Assembly: GCF_023515955.1 (NCBI RefSeq)
Contig: NZ_CP097322.1
Location: 6,620,501-6,684,500, forward strand
Length of the DNA stretch: 64,000 bases
DNA from: Streptomyces sp. RerS4
Lineage (GTDB): Bacteria > Actinomycetota > Actinomycetes > Streptomycetales > Streptomycetaceae
Direction: 5' to 3'
Positions 42,735-51,806 of the stretch are shown here, piece after piece. The notes below the pieces were generated by a model. The model was not told where the DNA came from, did not search any database, and saw only the letters and a list, made by a program, of their open reading frames with translations. A program made the translations under genes and the position numbers. Positions within the stretch are counted from its first letter, which is position 1, and the number at the start of each line of letters is the position of its first letter.

Positions 42735-44627
42735 TCAGTGCGTGAAGCACGGGTCGACGGGATCCGAGGCGACCGGTCCGGGCACGGCGCCGACCCGGGC
42801 GGCACGCCACTGGCGGTGCCGCTCCGACTCCGCGACGGCCTCGGCCATCGCGTCGGCCTGACGCGCCCCACCGGCGGCGTACCCGCCGAAGTGGGCCACG
42901 GGGCTCCACGCCGGGCTGATCGGCGGGGCGGCCTCGTCCAGGCCCGCGTACTCCGCCTCCGCGTGGACGACGCGCCCGCCGACCACCGTCAGCACCGACT
43001 CGATGTCGGGGATGGCCGCCTCGGGCACGGTGAAGTAGTCCTGCGACAGGATCGCGAGATCGGCGTAATACCCCTCCCGCAGGATCCCCTTGACGTCTTC
43101 CTCGCCCGTCAGTCGCGCCCCGCCCCGCGTGTACAGATCGAGCGCGCCCTCCCGGCTGAGCCGGTTCGCGGCCGGGTAGAGCGCCGTACCGCCGACGGTG
43201 CGTCCCGTCACCAGCCAGTGCAGCGCCACCCACGGGTTGTACGAGGACACGCGCGTGGCGTCCGTCCCGGCGGCCACCGTCAGGCCCCGCTCCAGCATGG
43301 CCCGCACCGGCGGCGTGCGGGCCGTGACCTCGGCCCCGTACCGGTCGAGGAAGGCGGTGCCCTGGAAGGACATCCGGTTCTGCACGGACACGGCGCCGCC
43401 GAGGGCGGCGATACGGTCCAGGCTGTGGTCGGAGACGGTCTCCGCGTGGTCGAACAGCCACCGGTTGCCGGCGGGGAAGAGCCCCTGCGCCGCGAGCTTC
43501 TCGAAGACCGCCAGATCACGGCGGATGGTCTCGTCGTAGGTGGCGTGCAGTCGAAAGCCCCAGCCGTTCTCGGCCAGCAACCGGACCGCCTGTTCGAACT
43601 CGACCTCGTAATCGGCGTCGAGCGCCGGCCGCGGCTCGGCGAAGTTCTCGAAGTCGGCGGCGGCCCAGGTCAGGTTCTCACCGGCGCCGGCCAGGCGCAG
43701 CCACTCGTCGCCGTCCCCGGGCCGGACCGTCTCCGTCCAACGCCTGAGGTCGGCGAGCTCCTGCCCGGCGGTCTGCGGGAAGAGGTAGTAGGCGATGCGC
43801 AGCGAGAGTTCGCCCGAGCGGGCCAGGTCGATGACCGTCGCGTAGTTGTCGGGGAAGTTCTGGAAGCCGCCGGCGGCGTCGAGTGCCGAGGTGAGGCCGA
43901 AGCGGTTGAGCTCCCGCAGGAAGTGGATCGTGGAGGTGCGCCGGTCGGCCTCGTCCAGGGCCGGGGCCTTCGCGAGGGTGGAGTAGAGCAGCAGGGCGCC
44001 CGGCGCCGCCAACAGCACCCCGGTCGGCTCCCCGTCCCGACCCCGGACGATCTGCCCGCCGCGCGGGTCGGGGGTCTCGCGGGTGTACCCGGCGGCCCGT
44101 ACGGCGGCCCGGTTCATCAGGGCCGACTGGTACAGGTGCAGGACGAAGACCGGCGTGTCGGGCGCGGCGGCGTTCAGCTCGGCGACCGTCGGCATCCGAC
44201 GCTCCGCGAACTGCTCGGCCGTCCAGCCGCCGACGACCCGGATCCACTGGCCCTTGGGGGTGCGCCCGGCCTGCTCGCGCAGCATCGCGAGGGCCTGACG
44301 CAGACTGCGTACGCCGTCCCAGCGCAGCTCCAGCACGTAGTTCAGGCCGCCGCGGATGACGTGCAGGTGCGAGTCGTTGAGCCCCGGGACCACGCGGCGG
44401 CCGAGCGCGTCGACGACCCGCGTGGCGGGGCCGACGAGCCCGGCGAGGTCGTGGTCGTCGTCGCCCACGGCCGCGACCCGGCCGTCGCGGACGGCGACGG
44501 CGCGGGCCTCGGGTCGGGCCGGGTCCCCGGTGAACACCTTGGCGTTGCGGACGACGAGGTCGGCGGCGCCGGCGTCGTCCGAGGCCGGGCGTATGCCGGC
44601 CACGGGCATGCTCGTCGTCCCGCTCAT
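42735..44627 (-). CDS. Amidohydrolase, YtcJ-like
   Basis: 630 residues from ATG 44627, overlapping the esterase gene by 4 bp. LVVRNAKVFTGDPARPEARA is the N-terminal beta-sandwich strand; VVPGLNDSHLHVIRGGLNY is the HxH metal site; GWTAEQFAERRMPTVAELN, VLLAAPGALLL, FRLHATYDETI, LFDHAETVSDHS and VAAGTDATRVSSYNPW supply the other His/Asp ligands. This fits the large YtcJ-type amidohydrolases (about 550-630 residues). It should hydrolyse an amide or cyclic C-N bond; the substrate is unknown. An esterase, isochorismatase-like hydrolase and carboxylate transporter in the same operon suggest degradation of an amide/ester compound. Confidence 0.9.
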   Translation of the reverse strand: MSGTTSMPVAGIRPASDDAGAADLVVRNAKVFTGDPARPEARAVAVRDGRVAAVGDDDHDLAGLVGPATRVVDALGRRVVPGLNDSHLHVIRGGLNYVLELRWDGVRSLRQALAMLREQAGRTPKGQWIRVVGGWTAEQFAERRMPTVAELNAAAPDTPVFVLHLYQSALMNRAAVRAAGYTRETPDPRGGQIVRGRDGEPTGVLLAAPGALLLYSTLAKAPALDEADRRTSTIHFLRELNRFGLTSALDAAGGFQNFPDNYATVIDLARSGELSLRIAYYLFPQTAGQELADLRRWTETVRPGDGDEWLRLAGAGENLTWAAADFENFAEPRPALDADYEVEFEQAVRLLAENGWGFRLHATYDETIRRDLAVFEKLAAQGLFPAGNRWLFDHAETVSDHSLDRIAALGGAVSVQNRMSFQGTAFLDRYGAEVTARTPPVRAMLERGLTVAAGTDATRVSSYNPWVALHWLVTGRTVGGTALYPAANRLSREGALDLYTRGGARLTGEEDVKGILREGYYADLAILSQDYFTVPEAAIPDIESVLTVVGGRVVHAEAEYAGLDEAAPPISPAWSPVAHFGGYAAGGARQADAMAEAVAESERHRQWRAARVGAVPGPVASDPVDPCFTH

Positions 44628-45577
44628 GCCAGGGCCCCGCGCAGGGTGTCGACGGCGACCCCGATGGCGAGCCGCGCCGCGTTCGTGTCGCGCAGCGCGT
44701 TCAGCATCACGAAGTCGTGGATGGTGCCCAGCACGCGCAGCGAGGTGACGGGGACGCCGGCCTCCCGCAGCCGGGCCGCGTACGCCTCGCCCTCGTCGCG
44801 CAGCACGTCGGCCTCGGCGGTGATGACCAGGGCGGGCGGCAGCCCGGTGAGTTGCTCGGTGGTGGCGCGCAGCGGCGAGGCGGTGGCCCGGGCGCGCTCG
44901 GCCGTGTCCGTCGTGTACTGGTCCCAGAACCAGCGCATGGCGTCGCGGCGCAGGAAGTAGCCCTCGGCGAACCGCCGGTAGGACTCGGTGTCGAACGACG
45001 CGTCGGTCACCGGGTAGAACAGCACCTGTTGGACGAAGCGGACGTCGCCGCGCTCCTTGGCCAGGAGGGTGAGGGCGGCGCTCATGTTGCCGCCGACCGA
45101 GTCGCCGGCGACGGCGATCCGGCCGCCGTCGAGGCCGTTGGCGGGGCCCTCGTCGCCGATCCACCGCGCGACGGCGTAGCTCTGCTCGACGGCGACGGGG
45201 TAGCGGGCCTCGGGGGAGAGGTCGTACTCGGGGAAGACCACGGCCGCGCCGACCCCGACGGCCAGTTCGCGCACGAGGCGGTCGTGGGTGTGGGCGTTGC
45301 CGAAGACCCACCCCGCGCCGTGGACGTAGAGGATCACCGGCAGCGGGCCGGCGGCGCCGCGCGGGCGGACGACGCGGGTGCGGACCTCGCCGGTGGGGCC
45401 ACCGGGGACGGTCACCCATTCCTCGTCGACGGGCGGCAGGACGACGCCGTCGCCGCCCTGCACGTCGTTCACGGCCTTGCGGCCCTCGGCGACGGGGATC
45501 TCGTAGAGGAACGGCGGCTTCGCGGTCGCGTCGGCGAAGGCCCTGGCGGCGGGCTCCAGGATCGGGGGGTTCGACAA
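44624..45577 (-). CDS. Alpha/beta hydrolase, hormone-sensitive-lipase family
   Basis: 317 residues from TTG 45577 with GAGGAG upstream. ILYVHGAGWVFGNAHTHDRLV is the oxyanion HGxG motif, VAVAGDSVGGNMSAAL the nucleophile elbow GDSxG, and ADVLRDEGEAYAARLREAGV and GTIHDFVML carry the Asp and His. This is the HSL/BioH-like esterase family (about 310-320 residues). It should cleave carboxylic esters in the cytoplasm. It lies upstream of and overlaps the amidohydrolase. Confidence 0.9.
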   Translation of the reverse strand: MSNPPILEPAARAFADATAKPPFLYEIPVAEGRKAVNDVQGGDGVVLPPVDEEWVTVPGGPTGEVRTRVVRPRGAAGPLPVILYVHGAGWVFGNAHTHDRLVRELAVGVGAAVVFPEYDLSPEARYPVAVEQSYAVARWIGDEGPANGLDGGRIAVAGDSVGGNMSAALTLLAKERGDVRFVQQVLFYPVTDASFDTESYRRFAEGYFLRRDAMRWFWDQYTTDTAERARATASPLRATTEQLTGLPPALVITAEADVLRDEGEAYAARLREAGVPVTSLRVLGTIHDFVMLNALRDTNAARLAIGVAVDTLRGALA

Positions 45578-45678
45578 GGGGGGACTCCTCGGTGAGAAAG
45601 GTGGGGAGGGGGAAGGTCGTTGGGGGGTGCGGCGAGGGCCCGGCCGCCCGGTTCAAGGGGGTGTACGCGGGCGGCCGG

Positions 45679-45698
45679 ACCGGTTCGGGGAACCCGGT
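45679..45698 (-). terminator. Small hairpin directly after the DoxX stop
   Basis: ACCGGTTC-ggg-GAACCCGGT, with one unpaired base, abuts the DoxX stop codon at 45699. It is followed (minus strand) by a larger GC-rich dyad at about 45645-45680. It could attenuate transcription between DoxX and the esterase gene. Confidence 0.45.
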
Positions 45699-46190
45699 CT
45701 ACGCGGCCGGGGCGCGGTGCAGGACGAGCCGGGTCAGCAGCCCGCTGCCGACTCCGGCCGCGAGCACCAGGGCCGTCCACCACAGGGGGTACGGCGTCAG
45801 ACCCAGCGCCCGGTCCAGGGACCAGGCCCCGGGGCCGGTGGCCGCGAGGGCGGCGGCGGTGCCGATCAGGACGAGGGGGTACTCGTAGCCGTCGTTCTGC
45901 ACCCAGAGGCCGTTGTGCCACTTCACGGTGAGGGCGACGGTCATGACCCCGATGGCGCCGGTCGCGGCGAGCGGGGTCAGCAGTCCGGCCGCCAGCAGCA
46001 GCCCTGAGCCGATCTGGCCGCCGCCTGCCGCGAGGGCGGTGACGGCGCCGCCCCGGAAGCCGTCCGCGCGGAACTCCCGCGTTCCGCCGTCGAGTCCCTT
46101 GCCGCCGAGGTGTGAGCTGATCTTCTGCACCCCGTGGCCGGCGATGAGTAGACCCACCAGCAGCCGCAGGACCAGCAGGCCGGTGTCCAA
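45699..46190 (-). CDS. DoxX family membrane protein
   Basis: 163 residues from TTG 46190, 5 bp after the isochorismatase stop. Four membrane helices: GLLVLRLLVGLLIAGHGVQK, AALAAGGGQIGSGLLLAAGL-like, AATGAIGVMTVALTVKWHNG and LVLIGTAAALAATG. LLIAGHGVQKI and the conserved W-x-N-G-LW segment mark DoxX. In other actinobacteria DoxX joins redox-stress membrane complexes. Here it is in an operon with hydrolases, perhaps supplying redox protection. The start is uncertain. Confidence 0.82.
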   Translation of the reverse strand: MDTGLLVLRLLVGLLIAGHGVQKISSHLGGKGLDGGTREFRADGFRGGAVTALAAGGGQIGSGLLLAAGLLTPLAATGAIGVMTVALTVKWHNGLWVQNDGYEYPLVLIGTAAALAATGPGAWSLDRALGLTPYPLWWTALVLAAGVGSGLLTRLVLHRAPAA

Positions 46191-46195
46191 GGGGA

Positions 46196-46858
46196 TCAGC
46201 CGGCCGCGTGCGCGCCGATGACCGCCTGCGCGTAGACGACGCCGAGGCCGTACGCGCCCGCGTGCTCCTTGACTATCTCCATGACGGCGCCGTACGTCTC
46301 CGTACGCGCCCAGTCGCGCTGGAGCTCCAGCAGGACCTGCACCCAGGTGACGGGGACCGCGCCGGCGGCCAGCATCCGCTGGAGGGCGTGCTCGTGGGCG
46401 GCCGGGCTCACGCCGCCGGAGGCATCGCTGACGACGTAGACCTCGTAACCCTGTTCCAGCGCGGACAGCGCGGGCAGCACCAGGCAGACCTCGGTCCACA
46501 GGCCCGAAAGGATGATCTTCTTGCGGCCGGTGGCCCGGACCGCCTCGACCAGCGCCTCGTCCTCCCAGGCGTTCATGCTGGTGCGGTCGATCGGCTTCTG
46601 GTCGGGGAACACGGCGGCCAACTGCGGCAGCAGCGGCCCGGAGAAGGACTCGGCGGCGACGGTGGTGAGCACGGCGGGCACGTCGAAGGCGCGGGCCGCC
46701 TTCGCGAGACCGATCGTGCTGTTGATGATCGCGGCGCGGTCACCGCTGCCCGTACCGAAGAACATCTGCGGCTGGTGGTCGACGAAGACCATGACCGAGT
46801 TGTCGGGAGTCAGCAGGTCGGTGCTCGGGGCGGCGTGCACCTGGGTGATGTCGAACAC
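46196..46858 (-). CDS. Isochorismatase family cysteine hydrolase
   Basis: 220 residues from GTG 46858, with AGAGGA 7 bp upstream. NSVMVFVDHQPQMFFGTG carries the catalytic Asp, and KKIILSGLWTEVCLVLPALSALEQGYEVYVVSDASGG carries the cis-peptide region and nucleophilic Cys, in the YcaC-like branch of the family. It should hydrolyse an amide such as a carbamoyl or nicotinamide-like compound. It is the first gene of the five-gene catabolic operon. Confidence 0.9.
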   Translation of the reverse strand: MFDITQVHAAPSTDLLTPDNSVMVFVDHQPQMFFGTGSGDRAAIINSTIGLAKAARAFDVPAVLTTVAAESFSGPLLPQLAAVFPDQKPIDRTSMNAWEDEALVEAVRATGRKKIILSGLWTEVCLVLPALSALEQGYEVYVVSDASGGVSPAAHEHALQRMLAAGAVPVTWVQVLLELQRDWARTETYGAVMEIVKEHAGAYGLGVVYAQAVIGAHAAG

Positions 46859-47067
46859 GAGGAGGTCCTCTCGGTAGATCGGAAGCGACGGCCGTCGCGT
46901 TCCCGCGACCGGCCACGGCCCGACCGTAGATCCGCGCGGATCAGCCCGATTGCCCCTCAGTGCCCGACGCCTTGCCCCCCGGCGCACGGCAGTCGTACGG
47001 CAGTGCGTGGCTCCCGGCCGAGGGGGCAGGTGCCGGGGAGGACGTACGCACGGCCGAGGAGTACGCC

Positions 47068-47265
47068 ATGCCCCAGGACGAGCACAAGACCGACCACGAC
47101 CAGCCGCAGGAGCCACGGCGCCGGCGCCCGCGCGGCACCACCCCGAAGACGCCCGAGCCCGACCGGTCGGCGGAGCGGGACGGCGGCGGCCACTCCGCCG
47201 GGGGCCACTCCGCCAAGCGTCAGCGACCCGGCATCGGACGCGAGGAGCAGACCCGCCCGTACTGA
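47068..47265 (+). CDS. Small hydrophilic hypothetical protein
   Basis: 65 residues from ATG 47068 with GAGGAG 7 bp upstream. It is highly charged, Arg/Pro/His-rich and almost free of hydrophobic residues (EPRRRRPRGTTPKTPEPDRS, then GGGHSAGGHSAKRQRPG), so it is likely disordered. The family is not recognised. It lies alone between the catabolic operon (divergent) and the F420 oxidoreductase. Confidence 0.55.
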   Translation: MPQDEHKTDHDQPQEPRRRRPRGTTPKTPEPDRSAERDGGGHSAGGHSAKRQRPGIGREEQTRPY

Positions 47266-47317
47266 ACCCGACCGCCGCCGCGCGTTTCGAACCGCCGGCA
47301 CCGGCAAGGCGCCCGGC

Positions 47318-48280
47318 ATGCGTATCGGATACACGATGATGACCGAGCAGGCCGGCCCCCGGGAACTCGTCGACCACGTCGTCGGCGCCGAGCGGGCGGG
47401 CTTCGATTTCTCCGTGATCTCGGACCACTACTTCCCCTGGCTGGACTCCCAAGGGCACGCGCCCTACGCCTGGAGCGTCCTGGGCGCCGCCGCGCAGGCC
47501 ACCACCCGCATCCCGCTCATGACGTACGTGACCTGCCCGACGTTCCGCTACCACCCCACGGTGGTCGCGCAGAAGGCCGCGACGACGCAGCTCCTCTCCG
47601 GCGGCCGCTTCCGCCTGGGCCTGGGTTCCGGCGAGAACCTGAACGAGCACGTCATCGGCGCGGGCTGGCCCGCCGCGCACGTCCGCCTGGACATGCTCGA
47701 AGAGGCGGTGGAGATCATCCGCGCCCTCCTGGCCGGCCACACCGTCAACCACCACGGCGCGCACTACGACGTCGAGAACGCCCGCCTGTGGGACCTCCCC
47801 GACGATCCCCCGCCGATCGGCATCGCCGCCTCCGGGCCGCGCTCCTGCGAGATCGCCGGCCGCCACGCGGACCTCCTCGTCGCCGTCGAGCCGGAGCGCG
47901 ACCTCGTGACCGCCTTCGCCGACCGGGGCGGCTCCGGCAAACCGTGCGTCGGACAGCTCGCCGTCTGCCACGACCCCGACCGCGAGACGGCCCTGCGACG
48001 GGCCCACGACCAGTTCCGCTGGTCGCTCGGCGGGTGGAAGGTCAACTCCGAGCTCCCCGGCCCGGCCGGCTTCGCGCAGGCGACCCGCACCGTGCGCCCC
48101 GAAGACGTCGCGGAGGCCGTGCCCTGTGGCGACGACGTGGAGGCGTTCGTCGAGGCCGCGAAGGCCTACGCCGAGGCGGGCTTCACCGAACTCGCGCTGG
48201 TCCAGATCGGCGGGGAGCACCAGGAGTCCTTCCTCGACTGGTCGCGGCGCTCCCTGCTGCCCGCCCTGCGCGAACTCTGA
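47318..48280 (+). CDS. LLM class F420-dependent oxidoreductase (TIGR03557-like)
   Basis: 320 residues from ATG 47318. MRIGYTMMTEQAGPRELVDHVVGAERAGFDF is the bacterial luciferase-like barrel start with the features of the F420-dependent glucose-6-phosphate-dehydrogenase-like group. VISDHYFPWLDSQGHAPYAWSVLGA, FRLGLGSGENLNEHV and FTELALVQIGG are conserved blocks. It should use coenzyme F420 to oxidise or reduce an unknown substrate. A rho-independent-type hairpin follows at 48324-48348. Confidence 0.88.
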   Translation: MRIGYTMMTEQAGPRELVDHVVGAERAGFDFSVISDHYFPWLDSQGHAPYAWSVLGAAAQATTRIPLMTYVTCPTFRYHPTVVAQKAATTQLLSGGRFRLGLGSGENLNEHVIGAGWPAAHVRLDMLEEAVEIIRALLAGHTVNHHGAHYDVENARLWDLPDDPPPIGIAASGPRSCEIAGRHADLLVAVEPERDLVTAFADRGGSGKPCVGQLAVCHDPDRETALRRAHDQFRWSLGGWKVNSELPGPAGFAQATRTVRPEDVAEAVPCGDDVEAFVEAAKAYAEAGFTELALVQIGGEHQESFLDWSRRSLLPALREL

Positions 48281-48323
48281 CACCGCGCCGGCGATACCGC
48301 GCCGGTGATCGCCCCCGCCTGAA

Positions 48324-48348
48324 TCGCCCCCGCATGAGACGGGGGCGA
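48324..48348 (+). terminator. Hairpin after the F420-oxidoreductase gene
   Basis: TCGCCCCCG-catgaga-CGGGGGCGA has perfect 9-bp arms and lies 43 bp after the stop. The preceding bases hold a partial direct copy of the first arm. Confidence 0.55.
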
Positions 48349-48418
48349 GGGGGCAGGCGCCGTAGGGAAGCGTCCGGGCGAAACGGCGTCCGGATCACCC
48401 GCTCCCCGGAGGGACGCC

Positions 48419-48979
48419 ATGGGACACGGAGGAGACGTCGTACAGGAACTCACCGCCGACCACGACGAGGTGAAGGACTACTTCGAGCAACTGCGGACCG
48501 CCACGGACGGCGAACGCCGACGCGAGATCGCCGACCTGCTGACCATCGAACTGGTACGCCACTCCGTCGCGGAGGAGCAGTACCTCTACCCGGCCATCCG
48601 TGAACGCCTCGAAGACGGCGACCTGATCGCGGACAAGGAGATCGCCGACCACTCCCGGGTGGAGAAGATGCTCAAGGACCTGGAAGGCCTGGACACGACC
48701 GACGCGGCCTTCACCCAGCTCATGGACGCGCTGCGCACCGAGGTCCTCGCCCACATCAAGGACGAGGAGGAGAACCTCTTCCCGACGCTGCGGCACAACT
48801 GCCCGCAGGAGCAGTTGGACGACCTCGGTTCCCGCATCCGACGCGCGAAGAAGCTCGCCCCCACCCGACCGCACCCCGGTACCCCGTCGACTCCGCCCGC
48901 CAACAAGCTGCTCGCGCCGGGCCTCGGCCTGGTCGACCGCGCGCGGGACATCGTCACCGGCCGGGGCAGGTCGAGCTGA
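48419..48979 (+). CDS. Hemerythrin HHE domain protein (copy 2)
   Basis: 186 residues from ATG 48419 with CCGGAGGG upstream. Ligand blocks are LTADHDEVKDYFE, ELVRHSVAEEQYLYP, DHSRVEKMLKDLE and LAHIKDEEENLFPTL, as in the copy at 3171-3731, with the same C-terminal tail KLLAPGLGLVDRARDIVTGRG. Both copies are 186 residues. Role: di-iron O2/NO or redox sensing or handling. It is monocistronic, facing a P450 pseudogene. Confidence 0.9.
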   Translation: MGHGGDVVQELTADHDEVKDYFEQLRTATDGERRREIADLLTIELVRHSVAEEQYLYPAIRERLEDGDLIADKEIADHSRVEKMLKDLEGLDTTDAAFTQLMDALRTEVLAHIKDEEENLFPTLRHNCPQEQLDDLGSRIRRAKKLAPTRPHPGTPSTPPANKLLAPGLGLVDRARDIVTGRGRSS

Positions 48980-49030
48980 GCCGGAGGCTCGCCGTCGCCT
49001 GTAGGGCTGTAGGGCTGTCGCCTGTGGCGC

Positions 49031-50262
49031 TTACGACCGCGAGCGCGACGACAGGGCCGTACGGCCGCTCGCCCCGACGCCGACCTCGATGACGAAGCCG
49101 CTGCGCGGCCGCGTCGGGATGCGGCTCAGGGGGATGGCCAGGTCCTGGGCCGGCACGGCGAAGTCCAGGTCGGCCAGAGCGGCCGACAGCGAGGCGAGCA
49201 GGGTGACGGTGATGTCCTCGCCGGGGCAGCGGTGGCCCGTACGGGCATCCCCGCCGCCCTGCGGGATCAGCTCGTCGCGGCCCGGTTCCCGGCCGCGGAA
49301 GCGCAGCGGCTCGAAGTGGTAGGGCGCGTGCCACAGCGTGGGGTCGTGGTGGTGCCCGTAGACGTCGAGCAGGAGCAGCGTTCCGGCCGGCAGCGGCGTG
49401 CCGGCGAAGGTGAGGTCGCGCGCGGCGCGGGCCCCGATGAAGGGGACGAACGGGTAGAAGCGGCGGACCTCGTGCGCGAACGCCCTCGCCTGGGCCGGGC
49501 CGCCGGAGCGCAGCTCGTCCCGGCGGCCGGGATGGCGGTGCTGGGCGTGGGCGGCGAAGACGACGAACCAGGCGAGCGCGACGGTCGGCCGGATGATGTT
49601 CAGGACCTCGACGGCCGCGGTGTGCGGATCGAGGAGCGCGCCGTCGGCGTCCCGGTGCAGGGCGACCGCCTCCAGCGGAGAACCGGCCGGCGCCCGCGTC
49701 CCGGCCGAGCGTACGTCGACCACGGCGCGGGCCAGGGCGGCCTCCTGCCGCTCCCGGGCGTGGCGGGCGTGCCGGTGCCGGGGGCCCGGCGACGCGAAGC
49801 CGTCGACCATGGCCACGCAGTCCTCGGCGATCTCCCGGGCGGCGTCCTCCGGCACCGGCAGGCCCGTCCACGCGCAGACGGCCTGCGCGAGCAGGGTGGC
49901 GACCTCGTCGAAGAGCACGACCTCCCGGCCCTCCCAGCCGGGGACGGCCTCCCGCCAGCCGCTCTCGACGCGGCGCGCGAGCGCGGCGACGGCGCCCGGC
50001 TCCATCAGGGCGGAGACGAACAGGCCCTTGCGCGCCCGAAGAGGGTGTCCAGGACGGGACCGGGCAGGGCTCCGTGACGCTGGACGCGCCGTTCGTCGTA
50101 GAGGAGGGCCACCGCCTCGGGGCCGTGCAGCAGGGCCGCTTGGTGGCCCAGGAGACGGGTCCGGACCACCGGCGCGCCGCCGTGCGCCCTGCGCAAGCCG
50201 GGCGCCCAGGCGTAGCCGTGGGTCAGGAGGGACAGGGTGCTGTCAGTCAGTGGTACGGCCAT
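49031..50262 (-). pseudogene. CYP152-type fatty-acid peroxygenase P450, internally deleted and frameshifted
   Basis: The N-terminal piece starts at ATG 50262 (LLTHGYAWAPGLRRAHGG, LLHGPEAVALLYDERRVQRHG, GPVLDTLFG) and then runs out of frame to a stop at 50005. The rest lies in the -1 frame: RKGLFVSALMEPGAVAALARRVESGW ... IRPTVALAWFVVFAAHA ... TGHRCPGEDITVTLLA with the heme Cys. Family members have about a dozen residues (a GAV/GVxxLDGxxHRxRK stretch) between LFG and RKGLF; they are absent, so a deletion of some tens of bases plus a frameshift occurred near 50030-50040. CYP152 enzymes hydroxylate fatty acids with H2O2. Confidence 0.85.
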
Positions 50263-50317
50263 GACGGGCGCCTACCCGACCCCGGCCGAGGCATGCCGCA
50301 GGGGCCCGAGGGGTGGA

Positions 50318-50716
50318 TCAGGCGTCTTCGTCGTATGCTCCGGCCTCGATTTCGAGGGCGAGCTCCTGGAGCACCTCCATCGAGGAGACGTCCGTCCGGC
50401 CGCCGTCGTGCGCCATCGCCAGGCTCGTGAACGCCAGGCTGAACCCGGAGACCATCGTGTGCAGCGCCGGGCCGAGCGCCTCGGCGACCAGGGCGGCCAC
50501 CTCCCGCGGCGTCGCGTCGGCGGGCACCCGGATCGACGGCAGCATCTCGTTCAGGAGCTGCGTCGCGACGCCGCCCGAGGCCCCCTCCCCGTCGTAGACC
50601 TCATCCGCGTCGTGAACCTCATCGGCCGCGTCCTCCCCGGCCTCGGCCGCCCGACGCATGTCCTGGGCCTCCGTGAGGATGCCGATGACCCGCTTGAGTA
50701 CCTCCGCGCGTTCCAT
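50318..50716 (-). CDS. Hypothetical helical acidic protein
   Basis: 132 residues from ATG 50716. It is acidic and helix-rich: MERAEVLKRVIGILTEAQDMRRAAEAG, an acidic stretch (DEVHDADEVYDGE), then REVAALVAEALGPALHTMVSGFSLAFTSLAMAHDGGR and MEVLQELALEIEAGAYDEDA. I do not recognise the family; there is no signal peptide or membrane helix. It lies 39 bp downstream of the epimerase gene, in the same direction. Confidence 0.6.
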   Translation of the reverse strand: MERAEVLKRVIGILTEAQDMRRAAEAGEDAADEVHDADEVYDGEGASGGVATQLLNEMLPSIRVPADATPREVAALVAEALGPALHTMVSGFSLAFTSLAMAHDGGRTDVSSMEVLQELALEIEAGAYDEDA

Positions 50717-50755
50717 CCTTCGGAGCCTAGTCCTGCGGGGGACGGATGTTTCTCC

Positions 50756-51793
50756 TTACGCTGCCAGCGGAGCGGTGGGCATCCCGGCCCCCTCCCGCAA
50801 TCCGGCGAAGAACTCCTCGATGGCCTGCACCGCCGTGTACCGGGGCTGCCAGTCGAGCTCGGTGCGGGCCCGGCCGCTGTCCAGCAGCGGCAGGCGCAGG
50901 ACGGCGTCGAACAGGTCCGGTGAGGCCGGCGCCAGGTGCAGCCGCCAGGCCGTGGCCAGCGCCGCCCGTACCGGCGCCGCGGGCATCGCGAACGTACGGG
51001 CGTGCAGGATCCCCGAGAGGACGTCCACATCGAGCGGCGGGTCGGCAGCCAGGTTGAACGCCCCGCGGACAGGACGGGTCACCGCCGCCAGAGCGGCGTC
51101 GGCCGCGTCGTCGGTGTGCAGGGCCTGGAAGACGAGGCCGGGCAGATCGGGGATCGCCGGGATCAGGCTCGGCCGCAGCAGCCGCTGCGGAAGCAGGCGC
51201 CCGCCGAAGATCCGTCGCTGCTCGGAGGCGGAGGTCCGTTTGAACAGGAAGCTCGGCCGCAGCCGCACCACGCGCACCTGCGGGTACCGCGGCTCGTACG
51301 CGTCGAGGATCCGCTCCAGATAGGACTTCTCCCGGGTGTACGCGGCCTGAGGCCAGCCGTGGGTCGGCCAGGACTCGTCGACGGCGCGGTCCTTCGGGCC
51401 GGGGGAGTAGGCGCCCACGGACGAGGCGTGCACCAGGACCGGAACCCCGGCGGCGGCGACCGCCTCGAAGACGCGCTCGCTCCCGAGGACGTTGGTGCGC
51501 CAGGTCGTCGCCGGATCGTGCGTCGGCTGGAACTTCCAGGCGAGGTGGACGACGGCGTCCGCGCCGGAGAACAGGGGCAGCAGATCGGGGCCGCCCGGCT
51601 CGATGTCGACGGCCACCCAGGTCGTCTTGGGCGGTCGCCAGCTGGGGGTACGGCGGGCCGCCCCGATGACGGAGGTCACGGCCGGGCTGTCGGCGCAGGC
51701 GCGTACCACGCTGGTGCCGAGGTTGCCGGTGGCGCCCACGACCACGACGCACAGGCCCTCGTCGGCGTCCTTCCCGGTATCGGTGAGTTTCAT
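50756..51793 (-). CDS. NAD-dependent epimerase/dehydratase family (extended SDR)
   Basis: 345 residues. VVVVGATGNLGTSVVRACAD is the Rossmann motif, AVVHLAWKFQPTHDP and LVHASSVGAYSPGPKDR follow, and the active-site Tyr/Lys lies in YTREKSYLERILD. The RTSASEQRRIFGGRLLPQRLL region matches actinobacterial atypical SDRs of unknown substrate. It starts 13 bp after the DJ-1/PfpI gene stop and is probably co-transcribed with it. Confidence 0.87.
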   Translation of the reverse strand: MKLTDTGKDADEGLCVVVVGATGNLGTSVVRACADSPAVTSVIGAARRTPSWRPPKTTWVAVDIEPGGPDLLPLFSGADAVVHLAWKFQPTHDPATTWRTNVLGSERVFEAVAAAGVPVLVHASSVGAYSPGPKDRAVDESWPTHGWPQAAYTREKSYLERILDAYEPRYPQVRVVRLRPSFLFKRTSASEQRRIFGGRLLPQRLLRPSLIPAIPDLPGLVFQALHTDDAADAALAAVTRPVRGAFNLAADPPLDVDVLSGILHARTFAMPAAPVRAALATAWRLHLAPASPDLFDAVLRLPLLDSGRARTELDWQPRYTAVQAIEEFFAGLREGAGMPTAPLAA

Positions 51794-51806
51794 GGCTCCG
51801 TCCGCC

